38,194 nucleotides of DNA from Perkinsus chesapeaki (Eukaryota > Perkinsozoa > Perkinsida > Perkinsidae), in the NCBI GenBank assembly GCA_013115145.1, contig JAAPAO010000339.1:1-38194 (forward strand), given 5' to 3'. This document shows, piece after piece, positions 28,720 through 38,194 of this stretch. How positions within the stretch are numbered: position 1 is the first letter of the stretch; each line of letters opens with the position of its first letter. The notes under the pieces are model-generated. The model was not told where the DNA came from. It ran no database searches and was given only the letters and a program-made list of their open reading frames with translations. A program made the translations under genes and the position numbers.

Positions 28720-31114
28720 TTGAATGGTGTAAAGCTCACGCCACGAGGGGTTGATGAGATCTACACTAGACAATTTGCCCTATGTAGGGGCGCGCAGCTA
28801 GGCATGCTTGCTCAGCGTATCTCAGCAAGAATACTTACGACGTCGGCCAGGGTCGATGGGCTTTTCACATATCCACCTAATCAGTCTTTCATTTGGATTA
28901 AGTCCCGCGAGAATGTCAAGGCCAGTGCTCGGCTCTCATAGGTAAAGCCTGTTGCCACTCCAACGTAAGGAGACATGCCAGGCACAGGTCTCATTCTCTT
29001 GAACGCTGTATCGATGCCATCGCCTCCCGAGTGGACGTACACGCCGCGACCTCGACCGCCCATCCTTGCCACACTAGTAATGACAGAAGTGTCATTGAAG
29101 GCCCCTCGGAAATCCTCATGTCAACCGTCACCAATACACTTCTCAAAGTGACACCGCTTGTCCCTGTTGGGAAGATCGGCGATATTGCTGGTAAAGTCAC
29201 TGGTGACATTCTAAATGGTGCAGCTGACCTCCAGAGAGGAATGGGGAACAGATCGGCTATCGCAGACGATATTTTTATGCCCAAGTCATCCGGAAAGCGC
29301 AAGCCATCTTCGCAAAGCGGAAATGGATGCGCCTCCAATCAAGGGAAATTGTCTGACACCAAAGGATGCGGTCTTTGGGCTGCCTTGCTGTCTGGTGTAG
29401 ATCGCTCAGCCAAGCCCCTTACTGCTAGGAAGGAACAGTCTCCGAACATCATAAGCGACGGCGAGTCGTCAGATTGGAGTGTCGTTGATGATACCCACAG
29501 CGACATTTCCTCGCATCTGGAGCCAGTCGGTTTTCGCTCGTCGGCGAACTCAAATGGGATAATGCCCGTAGCATCGGCCTCTGAGGATCTTTGTACCAGT
29601 GGTGGACTATCTCCGGAATGGGAGGACAACATTCTGTCGCCCCGAAGGGTGTCCGACTCTTCAAGCCGGACACCTTCAGGTAAGCGCCACCTATCGCAAG
29701 CAAGCTTGTGTTAACTCAGATGCGGGTCTTTTCTATCCGGATAGCCTGCTCGACTTTGGCCACGAGAGTGATGAGTTCAGGACTACTCTCGAAAACGAGG
29801 CGCAGCGACGGAGCTCTCACCAACATCGTGACGCAGCACTTTGCACTACGGGATGACCTCCTGATCTTTTCAGAGCCAGCATTGCCTGGTAATGGCCGTC
29901 ATGTCCCCGCATCGATAGACAGTCTCGTCGATGGCGATATAGCCTTTGCTGGTCTCACAGTGGAGGAGATGGATGCCCTGCTCGCCGCGGATGAAGCGCT
30001 GCTCTCCTTGGAGGAACACGGACGGCTCCCAGCACCTAGCTCCGACATTTCCCCGCGGAAGGCCATCCCAGTAAAGGATGACGCCGATTTCCAGAAGGCA
30101 CTGCTGCGGCATCCTCTGCTAATGGAAGACCGGAGACTCCTCGCAACAACCGCTCAGTCTACGCTGCTGCTGCCACGAGCTGATGATCACGGCACCTGCC
30201 ACCGTAACAGCCATTTTAGTGATGGGGCGATACACAGACAGCAGCTCATACTGCCTCCTCATGCCCAAGTGTCCCCCAGTACGCACCTCGGCAATGGAGT
30301 TATCAAACGAGCCCGGGATGCTACGGATGTATCTCATCCTGATCGAGAGATGAAAGTCACTGAATGCCCTCACGGCAGTGGGGAAATAGCATCTGCCGGT
30401 ATTACACACGATATCGGCACCCAACCATTTGCAGCTCCCAAACCCCCAGGGCGGGTCCGTTCGCGACCAGGATGGGATACGGCTACGATCAAACACCCGT
30501 CCGAAGGAAGCGCTATTGCTCCCACGCAACCGATGGCAGAGCTTTCGAATCACTCCAGTACTTTGTCTCACATGGCCGTGGAAACTCTATCACTGGCACC
30601 ACCGTGTCGCGTATCGCGGAACACAGTGAAAGGGCACAACCTGGGTGGCACTGTTGGAAAGCCGCTTGTTAGACCGATGCCGAACGAGCACAATGCCAAG
30701 ATTGTTGGGGTTGATATACGAGAGTCGCTAATGTCCGATAGCATAGCTCCCACTCAAGCGATGGAGGAGGTTAGAAACTGTAGCGTTTCCATTGGCGTAT
30801 CATGCATGGAGACGATGACCGAGGGTCGCTTCGCTAGGCGGCATGCTCGCCTCATTCCTCCAACACAACCGATGTCCGACTCCGACCCTTGTGAAGATAA
30901 TAAGTGGAAAAATGGATTCACTAACCAGTACGGAACAAGAAGGTGCTTCGAAGGTCCAGCATACAAGAAAAAGAAAGGAAATAATAGAAAACTGGTACGT
31001 AATGCGACCTCTACTATTCTACAACCTACCCAGCCCATGGAGACCATGGGGGTGGCTGCTGTCGCGATTGAACCTACACAACCAATGATCTCCTCAGAGA
31101 TCCGCTTTACGTGA
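28720..31114 (+). CDS. acidic protein with PTQPM repeats
   Basis: The well supported part is an exon in one frame from about 28950 to 29679, then 29720-29827 and 29874-31114 (introns 40 and 46 nt, phase 1 at both). The 5' portion (28720-28938, open without ATG) is provisional. The protein has a Gly/Ile segment (VGKIGDIAGKVTGDIL), a Ser/Asp-rich region (SDGESSDWSVVDDTHSD), an acidic helix (LTVEEMDALLAADEALLSLE), and a long disordered tail. The tail contains five short repeats: APTQPM, APTQAM, PPTQPM, QPTQPM and EPTQPM. It is basic near KKKKGNNRK. TQ motifs are phosphorylation targets of PIKK kinases and FHA-domain ligands in DNA-damage scaffolds, so such a role is possible but unproven. No folded domain is recognised. 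Confidence 0.65.
30519..31087 (+). repeat. five dispersed xPTQPM coding repeats
   Basis: Motifs lie near 30519, 30750, 30860, 31025 and 31070, spaced by 15 to 75 codons. Codons differ between copies (ACG CAA, ACT CAA, ACA CAA, ACC CAG), so the peptide is conserved while the DNA is not. Confidence 0.85.
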
Positions 31115-33104
31115 TAAGCATTTAACTCAGTCCAACTGCTGATTCGCGGTAGTTCAGAGATGATTGTTTGAAAGACTATTGAGCGCACTGTATCACCACG
31201 TCTGCTGGTTTCCTTTGGTAATTGCGCTTATGAGTTCAAACAGTCTGACCTACAACTACAGCCTAGTTTTGTCTACTGTTTCCCAAATACCTTACTCGAA
31301 AACATTCGATAAGCTTATTCTGCGAGCCTCATACGACTCATGACAATGAGTGATCAAAGATTCTGACAATATTTCTAAAAATGTTAGACACCAGTCCCGA
31401 TAACAATTACTGGGTCACTTGTCATGATTCCCATAAATACACCGAAATCAAAGAACTTATACTTAGGTTGTCCTTGGCAGTACACCAGCCTTCCTGCGCG
31501 TTACCTGGTAGTTGCTCTTCTTGCTGTGCGTGCGCATGGTTCCGAATTCTCGGTCGCAACTCAGCGCCGAACTATTGCACGATGTTGAATTTGTCCTTCG
31601 GTCGTTATTCAGGTTGGTTAACAAGGAATTATTCGTACGCACGCACTCGCACATGCATTGTGTATAATACATACGTCGCTAATAATACTCTTCCGCACAA
31701 TAAGCTCCGCAGAGGAGCCTTTGCTCGTCCCGCAATAACGAGTCACGCTTGGAGCACCAGTGACTCCTTGACGTGATTCGGAATCGCTAAGTCTATGTGC
31801 GACGGCCGTTGTTGGGCTGCATAGCGAACTGGAAAGGTGCGCTAGGTAAGATATTCCTGGTCGCCTAGTTGTGTATCCCGTCATTTACATGTTGGTTAAT
31901 GTTCGCGGAAGCTTCTGGCTAAAACGGCCAGCATTTGCATATAGACAACTATTCCAGGGACTCCATCACAACATTGGCACACACAGCAGTAAAATGGTCC
32001 CAAGCGTACTCCTAGACCTGCCTGTGATGGTGATAGTTGTGAGTGTGCTGTATGTGAGGCGAGCCCAGAATGCCCCGCATGTCTCCTTTTCGGTCACGCG
32101 TTGCGGATATTCAGCCGATGTTGTAGGAGATGTCATGGAGTTGGTCTAGCGTATGATCCGTAACACTGATGATTATTAACGCTGTTCTTGTAGTTATGGC
32201 TCTGAACTGCCAGCCATGATGATTCAATCCGTTGCCATTGCTATTATCGCTGTTCGATCATTCTTCATCGATAATGATACAGCTGTCTAACTGAGCTACT
32301 ATCAGGAGCGATATTAGTGATACCTTTGGATGGCAGTGTCGCATCCATACTTCCCCCAGAGACTTATGATATTCAGTCGTACGGGATCCCCTATTTCCAC
32401 CATGAAAGCAGCGGGAAATAACGCCTGTATTTGACAACATATCATGTTTTGCACGATAATGAACTCGTGGATACTGGAATCGAAGTCAGTGGGAATAATA
32501 GTTTCTATTTACCTTTTTAGTTACAAAGTCTACATCAAAATCTAACCAATAATAGTATTATTATAATACCCAGTGACCCTGAGAAATCAATATTAAACTG
32601 AGCAATAATGCCTTTAGGCTGCTAACATGCGGCATGCTACATGCCTACCTCAGGGATGCTAGGCTACTCGGCTGATGGGCAGTGATTCATGGCAGACCGT
32701 AAAAATAGCAAAGTAGATCAATAATCATTCTTGATAGGCTGTTAATAATAGCCCGCAACTGCATAATGTACACCGCACTCATATGCAGCGGTGAGCTAGA
32801 AACCGCCTTCCTAACATCAACATTGATACTAGCGCTTAGCGTTGAATACGCGATGCACTACATCTGATTCGCATCAGACTCAAGGATTCATGCGGTACAT
32901 TCCCCATATCTGTCGCATTGTAGTTTCTTAGACTTGGGAATTTCAACAGAAGCCGACTTCAACTATGCCAACAAAAAACACAGAATGTAATGAAATGAAC
33001 GGCTTAAGAAGAAGCCCCTTCTGAAGAGGTTAATGTCTGGTCTTGGATCGTCAATAATCTGTCATCAAGTAATGTATTGAGAAGTGTCACTTGCCACTGG
33101 AATG
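31115..33104. other. 2-kb intergenic region, AT-rich
   Basis: Several open frames up to 131 codons occur (for example 31381-31776) but none has recognisable features or splice consistency. Base composition becomes clearly AT-richer than to the left of 31 kb. Confidence 0.4.
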
Positions 33105-35051
33105 TCACTTTGGCGCAAGACAGAAAGTTACTTCAGATGGCTGGAGAATAAGAGGGCTAACGAACTTAGGAACAAGAGACGTCATATCATCTTTGATCTT
33201 AATGTCATCAAACCTCCTAAAAATGTTGGCGATCAACATAACAATAACTCTCGTAGCAAAATATTGTCCAGGGCATTGGCGTGGGCCATATCCAAATCCA
33301 ACAAACTCCCGCACCTTCTTCCTGTCTACAGATTTACCATCCTCATTCAACCAACGTTCAGGCCTGGCAATAGCAATGTCCGTCACAACAGAAAGTGTCC
33401 GAGGTTGACTAGCTTACTCGAATAAGGATCCATTCTCGTAGTCATCTATCAATACTTTTTGAAAGCACCCGATAATTCTGGTACCAGCTCGTAGATGCTG
33501 ACCGCACAGTTCGCAGTCTCTTAAGGCAAATATGGGGAGTACGGGTCCGGGAGCTCGTAACTGCAGAACTTTGACTAGAGACACCTCCAGGTGACAATGC
33601 TTACTCTAAGACTCTCAAGCATACACGCCTCTATATAAGGGAGGTTTAGAATATCTTCATAAGTTTCTGGCTCTTTCCCAAGATCAGCTACTTCCGCCTT
33701 GATTCTCTCCTTTATCTGTGGCTTAGAACATATATTTTCCAGTGTCTTCGTTGCCGTTATTGATATAGTATCACCTCCGGCGGCCAAGTACCTGGCAATT
33801 GGGTGAATCAGCAGGAGTATCGAGTCCCCACCAACTCCTACATGTGCATGACGCCCAAAAGTTCATCCTTTGTCAAGTTCGGGGCAGTTCCTAATACCCC
33901 AGTAGTAGCAGATGGGTTCTTTTCTAAATATCTAAGTCGCCTCTGGAGAGTTTCCTCCATAAGTGAGCGTAGCTCATTCCATTGACGGTGGAACTACCGA
34001 AGAGAAAGAACAATACAGGGCGATTGCAGCAAGACGTTCGAGAGAACTTGACGCTTATGAAGTGCCTACTCGTCGAGTCTCCGGGAAGAGCACTTTCCAG
34101 ATAAGCCTGTCTTCATACATAAAGTTGAATCGACTCGTTTGCTTATGGAATGTATCCCTCACGAATCTCACAATCGTTTCTTGTAATTCAGGATTGAAGA
34201 AAGGATCTGAGACGTGAAAACAAATCAAGAGATGATGGTTGGTGGCGTAACATTACCATCAGTGAAGGTATCTCTGTCACCACCAAGAGTAACAATAGAT
34301 GCCATCTTGAAAGCTAAAAATGGGAGTTCAGATGTGATATTCCACTCGACATAGCCATCAAGTAGTTGGCGCCCCTCGATATCTCCAATCTACAAGCGCG
34401 AGACTCGCATCGCATTCTATATGGAGGAGCTTGAGGGCCCCTTAGCATATCTTTAATAGCCTTTGATATCAAGGGAAGAAAGGCGTCAACATAACGTTCA
34501 CTGAGGGGCCATGCCGTTAGCCTTTTTAATCTCGAGAATTCCGATCCTTCTGCCAGACCATAGTTGGGTAGATCAAGAAGAGGAGGGAAGTCAGTCCGGC
34601 TGCATGTATTGATGCGGTTCTTGAATATATTGCGATATACCTTAGGATTTGATACAACGATAATCTTCCCTGTTAGAGTTCTGAAATATAGAAACTCGCT
34701 CATACAGTAGTTGGGGATACATTCTCACCGAAGGCAGAATACATCGCCGTACTTCTCCGCACAATCGAGAATGAAAGCTACTTTGTCCTCTGCGCTCTTG
34801 AAAAGCAAAGGAAGGAGGGACAGCATCTATAATGAATCCGAAGTAACCACAAAACTCATAGACTGACTTCTTACACTTGGTCCAGGTAATGTTGTCGACT
34901 TTTCTTGAAGTTTGTTGATAACCAGCTTAGTCATGGTCACTCCAGCCACCACGGTTCCAGCCGCAATAACGAGAAGCGGGCCCTTACCACGTATACCATC
35001 ATTCTTCATCACATCCTTTAGTCTAGCTACGATGTCCAATAGATATGCCAT
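33105..35051 (-). CDS. microsomal cytochrome P450
   Basis: A heme monooxygenase, presumably anchored in the ER membrane. Nine minus-strand exons join in phase to 511 residues, typical for the family: 35051-34875, 34826-34729, 34680-34431, 34389-34257, 34206-34070, 33993-33842, 33791-33605, 33560-33418, 33363-33105. Seen in order are the N-terminal anchor (LLVIAAGTVVAGVTMTKLVI, residues ~27-46), the hinge LPGPS (~55-59), the I-helix AAGGDT (~319), the K-helix ESLR (~375-378), and PERW (~427-430). The heme loop FGYGPRQCPG has its Cys ligand near residue 456. Intron 3 (34430-34390) has no usable GT donor; a GC donor (CAA|GCTCCT) restores phase and is assumed. The substrate cannot be told. The gene is AT-richer than the genes left of 31 kb and runs opposite to them. 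Confidence 0.9.
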
Positions 35052-36184
35052 TTCTCAGATAAGTTGAGATTCAAAGCGCTTCTAGTGCTACAGTCCTGAG
35101 CTAGGCGTGTGACGCGGCCAATCTATCTGACTTGTCCTTACCGACTTGTAATACCGATGGGCACAGGTGCACTTTCGCGTTTTCGATGTGGCTCTTACAC
35201 AAAGTTACAAGTGCAATGAATCGATGCCCTTTAATATCTACCCAAGTACTGCTAGCATTAGATTTGTGAGTTATGCTGTAAGTAGTTGAATTGCACGCCT
35301 TGGCTTAGCCAAATTGGCTATGCAGATCACAGTTGCATATACATGAACTAAGCCTCCTTCCATCCCTCCGTTAGTTGGAGTCTACCCCTGGCGCGCAACA
35401 GGCTCACAATAGGTTACAGCAGTCACAAGGTCATTAGTAGACTCTAGTCAATACAGCCCTGGCGGTACTCTGCATGAGGCATCACACAGAGCTAATTCTC
35501 AAAGTTTGTGATTCTGTGCTGGTAGCCATGATACTCAACCCCTCGCTTTCATCTCCGTTCGAAAAGCTTCCTCATGTCTTATCTTTCCCAAGTAGCGTTT
35601 TTGGACGAGCATCTTTTCTTCAATTCGCTCGCCGGTCCAAATGGGATCTATACTTGGCGCGTTGTCGAAGTGCGAGCCTCCAGCACGGAGCGACTAGTGC
35701 TCCGCAGGAGCGTGTACACTTGCACGTTCACTGACTATCTCTTGGGGATCCGTCCATACTAGTAACGCGACAGGGGGTAAATGCTAATGCTGCTCTTATA
35801 TATCTACTATAACAGCTTAACCGTGCCATAATCGATCAAGCTATGGGCGTCGGCGTAATGTACACTGATAGGGAGCTCTGGGGATTCCTTACACGTCCCC
35901 CCTCCCCCTAGAGAGACGCACACGCAGCTGCGAAATATAGTTGAGAAATAAATCAAATTAGATGCTCTCAGTATCATCTAGAAATAATAAGGTTGCAGTA
36001 AGCGAAGGTTACAACTTCGAGACGAGGTAATAATGAAGGTTAGCAAAGGGTAATCAGAAATGCTGGATAACAGGAGAGATAGGGTAGGCTTTGAGTCAAT
36101 CTTGCTGTACTTCAATTGGGAAGTTGAGCCTAGCTTCCTGATCCCGAAGGTACCAGGGCTCGTATGCGGATCCTGATTCCCGAC
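35052..36184. other. intergenic, no gene supported
   Basis: The first part is the upstream region of the minus-strand P450. Two overlapping plus-strand frames at 35474-35762 (up to 86 codons) have no distinguishing features. Nothing else is recognised. Confidence 0.4.
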
Positions 36185-36660
36185 TCACCCCAGTTGAGTT
36201 AGCTCAACCTGTGAGTTAGACTCATGAGCTTACTCAACGTGTGATTCACTGAATCTGAGCTTGAGTCGCTGATTCTGAGTCACTGAGGTGAATCATGAGT
36301 CTGAGTCGCTAACTCTGAGACAAACAATCAAATCTTGAGTTAGAATCAGAGTCATTGAATCAGCTCACTCACTCAATCAAACTCTTGATTCGATACAGCT
36401 AATCATGAGACAGTGGCTCAGAGTTTGAGTCATAGACGCAAGATCAGAGTCAGCGAATCGCTCCTTGAGACAATGACTCGCAACTCAAGCACCTCATGAG
36501 CTGACTCGAGAGCCGACTCAAGAATTTGATTCACACACTCGCTGATTCACTGAATCACACACGTTTCAGTACTAAATTATGTACCGGGGGTTTTCGTGGA
36601 CGGCACAGACTCAGAGTCTGATTCACCACCCGATTCGGTGACTTAGCGCTCGCCCAAATT
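36185..36660. repeat. degenerate GA(A/G)TCA-rich repeat DNA
   Basis: The words TGAGTC, TGATTC, GAATCA and their complements recur every 8-15 bases (for example CTGAATC, GAGTCGCTGATTC, CACTGAATCA). No fixed unit is evident, so it is a scrambled simple repeat rather than a clean minisatellite. All reading frames are interrupted. Confidence 0.75.
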
Positions 36661-36994
36661 CAGCGACCTGTCACAGGACTCTGTTCAACAGGATCTGTTC
36701 AACGCTGTCGTGAATCGCGTATCTCTATCCAAGTAGTTCCCGCAACCCCCTAATATGACTACCTACCTCTCAAAATGCGCTGTGTAGGATTGCTTGGGTC
36801 GAAGTACATGATGGCGAAATCAGTTTTTATCGCATCCATTTTAGGGTCGGAACGCGGTGGCATCAAAGTACAGTAACTTCAACATCTTGATTGAAAGTAC
36901 CAAGTATGGGAACTCATAAAAATTGTATCGTGTACAACGCAAAATTACAAAGTGAAATAATAGTGTAAAATGCCTGTGCCGGGGATCGAACCTG

Positions 36995-37230
36995 CATCGC
37001 AGGAGGTCGAATCGGATTCAGTGTCTCTGAGTGAGATTCCCCGAATCCGTTAGTGATTCGCCGAATCTGATTGGGTAATTCATGCGTTGAGTAACTCATT
37101 CGGTGATTCAGTGATGATTCGTTAGATCTGAGTTGAAGCGGGGGAATCTGAGTAGAGAATCAGTGAAATCGGAGGATCAACTCACTGTGTGATTTGATTG
37201 CCTGAGCATTTACTCAAACTCAACCCTCGA
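36995..37230. repeat. second block of the GA(A/G)TCA-rich repeat
   Basis: The same word family (GATTCGCCGAATC, GGTGATTCAGTGATTC-like) returns after a 330-bp non-repetitive spacer. A block at 36979-36999 also reads, on the minus strand, like a tRNA T-arm (GGTTCGATCCCC). Confidence 0.7.
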
Positions 37231-38194
37231 ATCAGGATCCTGTTGTAGGACTCTGCGCAGTTGATGTGCATGCGTGCTATATTTGATCTATAGCTAAGCG
37301 GGCGGCGCGGTTGGTATTCGCCGGCCCTTGGCGTGTTCTTTGTTCTCGCTACACTCTCTAGCGTAAGCTACCTGCCCTCAAGACACTTCCTGTTGTGTTA
37401 ACGCATCTCAGCTCCTATTCCCTCACCTATTAACTTGTCACCCGAACCCGATAACATTTGGGGGCTGAGCCGAGAAAGATGTCTGATGATTCTACTGGAA
37501 AGATCGAGGCCTTTACTGATAAGCTGACCCAGCTTACTGATATGGTGACTCGAATAACCGAGGTTCGTGAGGGGAAGTCTTCTGGCCCCTCCTCAGCTCC
37601 TCCTGCGAGCTTAAGGCTACCTAACATTGTTCTACCATTGTATCGGTCTACTGATGACCTGGACGATTTCCTGCATCAATTGAGGTCGATTCTTGAGACC
37701 ACAGAGACCTCAACTAAGCATTGGGTAGCCCTTCTAAAACAACAGGTTATGCAGGATAAGAGGGCGTTTGATCTGGTAAGATTAGCTGAGTCTCAGTATA
37801 AAACTGAGCTTGTTAGTGCGAAGTCTGAGGAAGACTATCGCGATTACTACAAAAAGGTTCAGAGTTTCCTGGCTTCGAAGCGTGGTAAACCTAAGGAGAA
37901 AACACTTGACCTCCTCAATCGCTTCAATATTTTGTCTCAGAACGCTGATGAGACTGTTGAAGAATTCTCTGTGAGATTCTTGGATCTCCATCATGATTTA
38001 CAGAAGTTGATCCCTAATATATATGTGGTGACTACCACTACTGCAGAGGGGACAGTGAGAACTGATGATATTCAGCTGCAACTTCAGTTTATTGTTAAGC
38101 TAAGGGAGGAGATCCGTAAGAAGATTGTTGCCCGCCAGGCCAAATATGATACCGTGCAGAGTTTAATCGAGGCGGCGCAAAGATTTGAGACCTT
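37231..38194 (+). mobile_element. 5' part of a retrotransposon, running off the window
   Basis: A Gag-type ORF begins at 37479 and is still open at the window edge. The 250 bp before it are non-coding and include TTTGGGGGCTGAGCC (37457-37471), which has the look of a primer-binding site beginning TGGGGGCT. No terminal repeat can be defined because the other end is outside the window, so the left boundary is only the end of the neighbouring repeat block. Confidence 0.5.
37479..38194 (+). CDS. retrotransposon Gag-like protein, 3' truncated by window
   Basis: An uninterrupted frame of 238 codons from ATG at 37479 to the last base, with no introns, unlike the host genes. It begins MSDDSTGKIEAFTDKL. 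A Ser/Pro spacer leads to LRLPNIVLPLYRSTDDLDDF and an L-x-x-W helix set (STKHWVALLKQQVMQDKRAF). This fits the retrotransposon Gag region, where target proteins carry a folded helical capsid-like core. Further on lie LLNRFNILSQNADETVEEFS and VRFLDLHHDLQKLIP, typical of the second half of the retrotrans_gag family (the F-x-x-L pattern followed by P and a long basic helix, LREEIRKKIVARQAKYDT). Pol domains are expected beyond the window. Codon use is plain and AT-tolerant compared with genes at 8-15 kb. Confidence 0.75.
   Translation, partial: MSDDSTGKIEAFTDKLTQLTDMVTRITEVREGKSSGPSSAPPASLRLPNIVLPLYRSTDDLDDFLHQLRSILETTETSTKHWVALLKQQVMQDKRAFDLVRLAESQYKTELVSAKSEEDYRDYYKKVQSFLASKRGKPKEKTLDLLNRFNILSQNADETVEEFSVRFLDLHHDLQKLIPNIYVVTTTTAEGTVRTDDIQLQLQFIVKLREEIRKKIVARQAKYDTVQSLIEAAQRFET

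Noticed and set aside
30119-30571. 150-codon minus-strand frame
   Set aside because: Antisense to the PTQPM-repeat exon, no features of its own.
31381-31776. 131-codon plus-strand frame
   Set aside because: Isolated, no domain, signal or splice support, in AT-rich DNA where long frames are not rare.
36975-37003. A complete tRNA gene on the minus strand
   Set aside because: Only a T-arm-like word is present; the T-stem does not pair and no acceptor or anticodon arm is seen.

Overview
This window is nuclear DNA from a intron-rich unicellular eukaryote. Coding sequence is broken into many exons by very small GT-AG introns (mostly 35-60 nt), genes lie close together, and the products are eukaryotic (Cdc14 phosphatase, RCC1 repeats, MOCS3/Uba4, microsomal P450). 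I infer an alveolate of the Perkinsus type from the intron style, the tandem arrays and an atypical repeat domain; I could not test this. All exon joins below were worked out by hand from reading phase, splice signals and comparison between paralogues.

Layout. 0.5-4.4 kb: small genes of unknown function (a likely secreted protein on the minus strand, a single-pass membrane protein with six exons, three short acidic proteins). 4.8-6.8 kb: a Cdc14-like dual-specificity phosphatase. 7.07-8.1 kb: an acylated, low-complexity membrane-anchor protein. 8.4-12.7 kb: a 15-exon gene for a roughly 1170-residue RCC1-repeat protein with an Arg/Ser-rich tail, followed by a small ORF that may be its 3' end. 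13.3-15.3 kb: a short membrane protein and a MOCS3/Uba4 sulfur-carrier activating enzyme with its rhodanese domain.

15.7-26.8 kb is the most interesting part: three head-to-tail paralogous genes (A, B, C), each with 18 exons and about 690 codons, separated by only 129 and 203 bp. I recognise no family. Each protein carries three diverged copies of one domain and ends in a short segment resembling SH3. Copies A and C share a nearly identical 133-bp exon-intron tract that the intervening copy B lacks, which suggests gene conversion. Copy A has several greatly enlarged introns.

26.9-31.1 kb: a Pro/Gln-rich coiled-coil protein, a short unknown gene, and a protein with five PTQPM-type repeats. 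33.1-35.05 kb (minus): a complete nine-exon cytochrome P450 in AT-richer DNA. The right end (36.2-38.2 kb) holds degenerate repeat DNA and the start of a retrotransposon gag gene that runs off the window.

Functional links are loose: cell-cycle/chromatin-type regulators (Cdc14, RCC1), tRNA thiolation/Moco (MOCS3) and P450 metabolism look like independent housekeeping genes around an expanding lineage-specific family.
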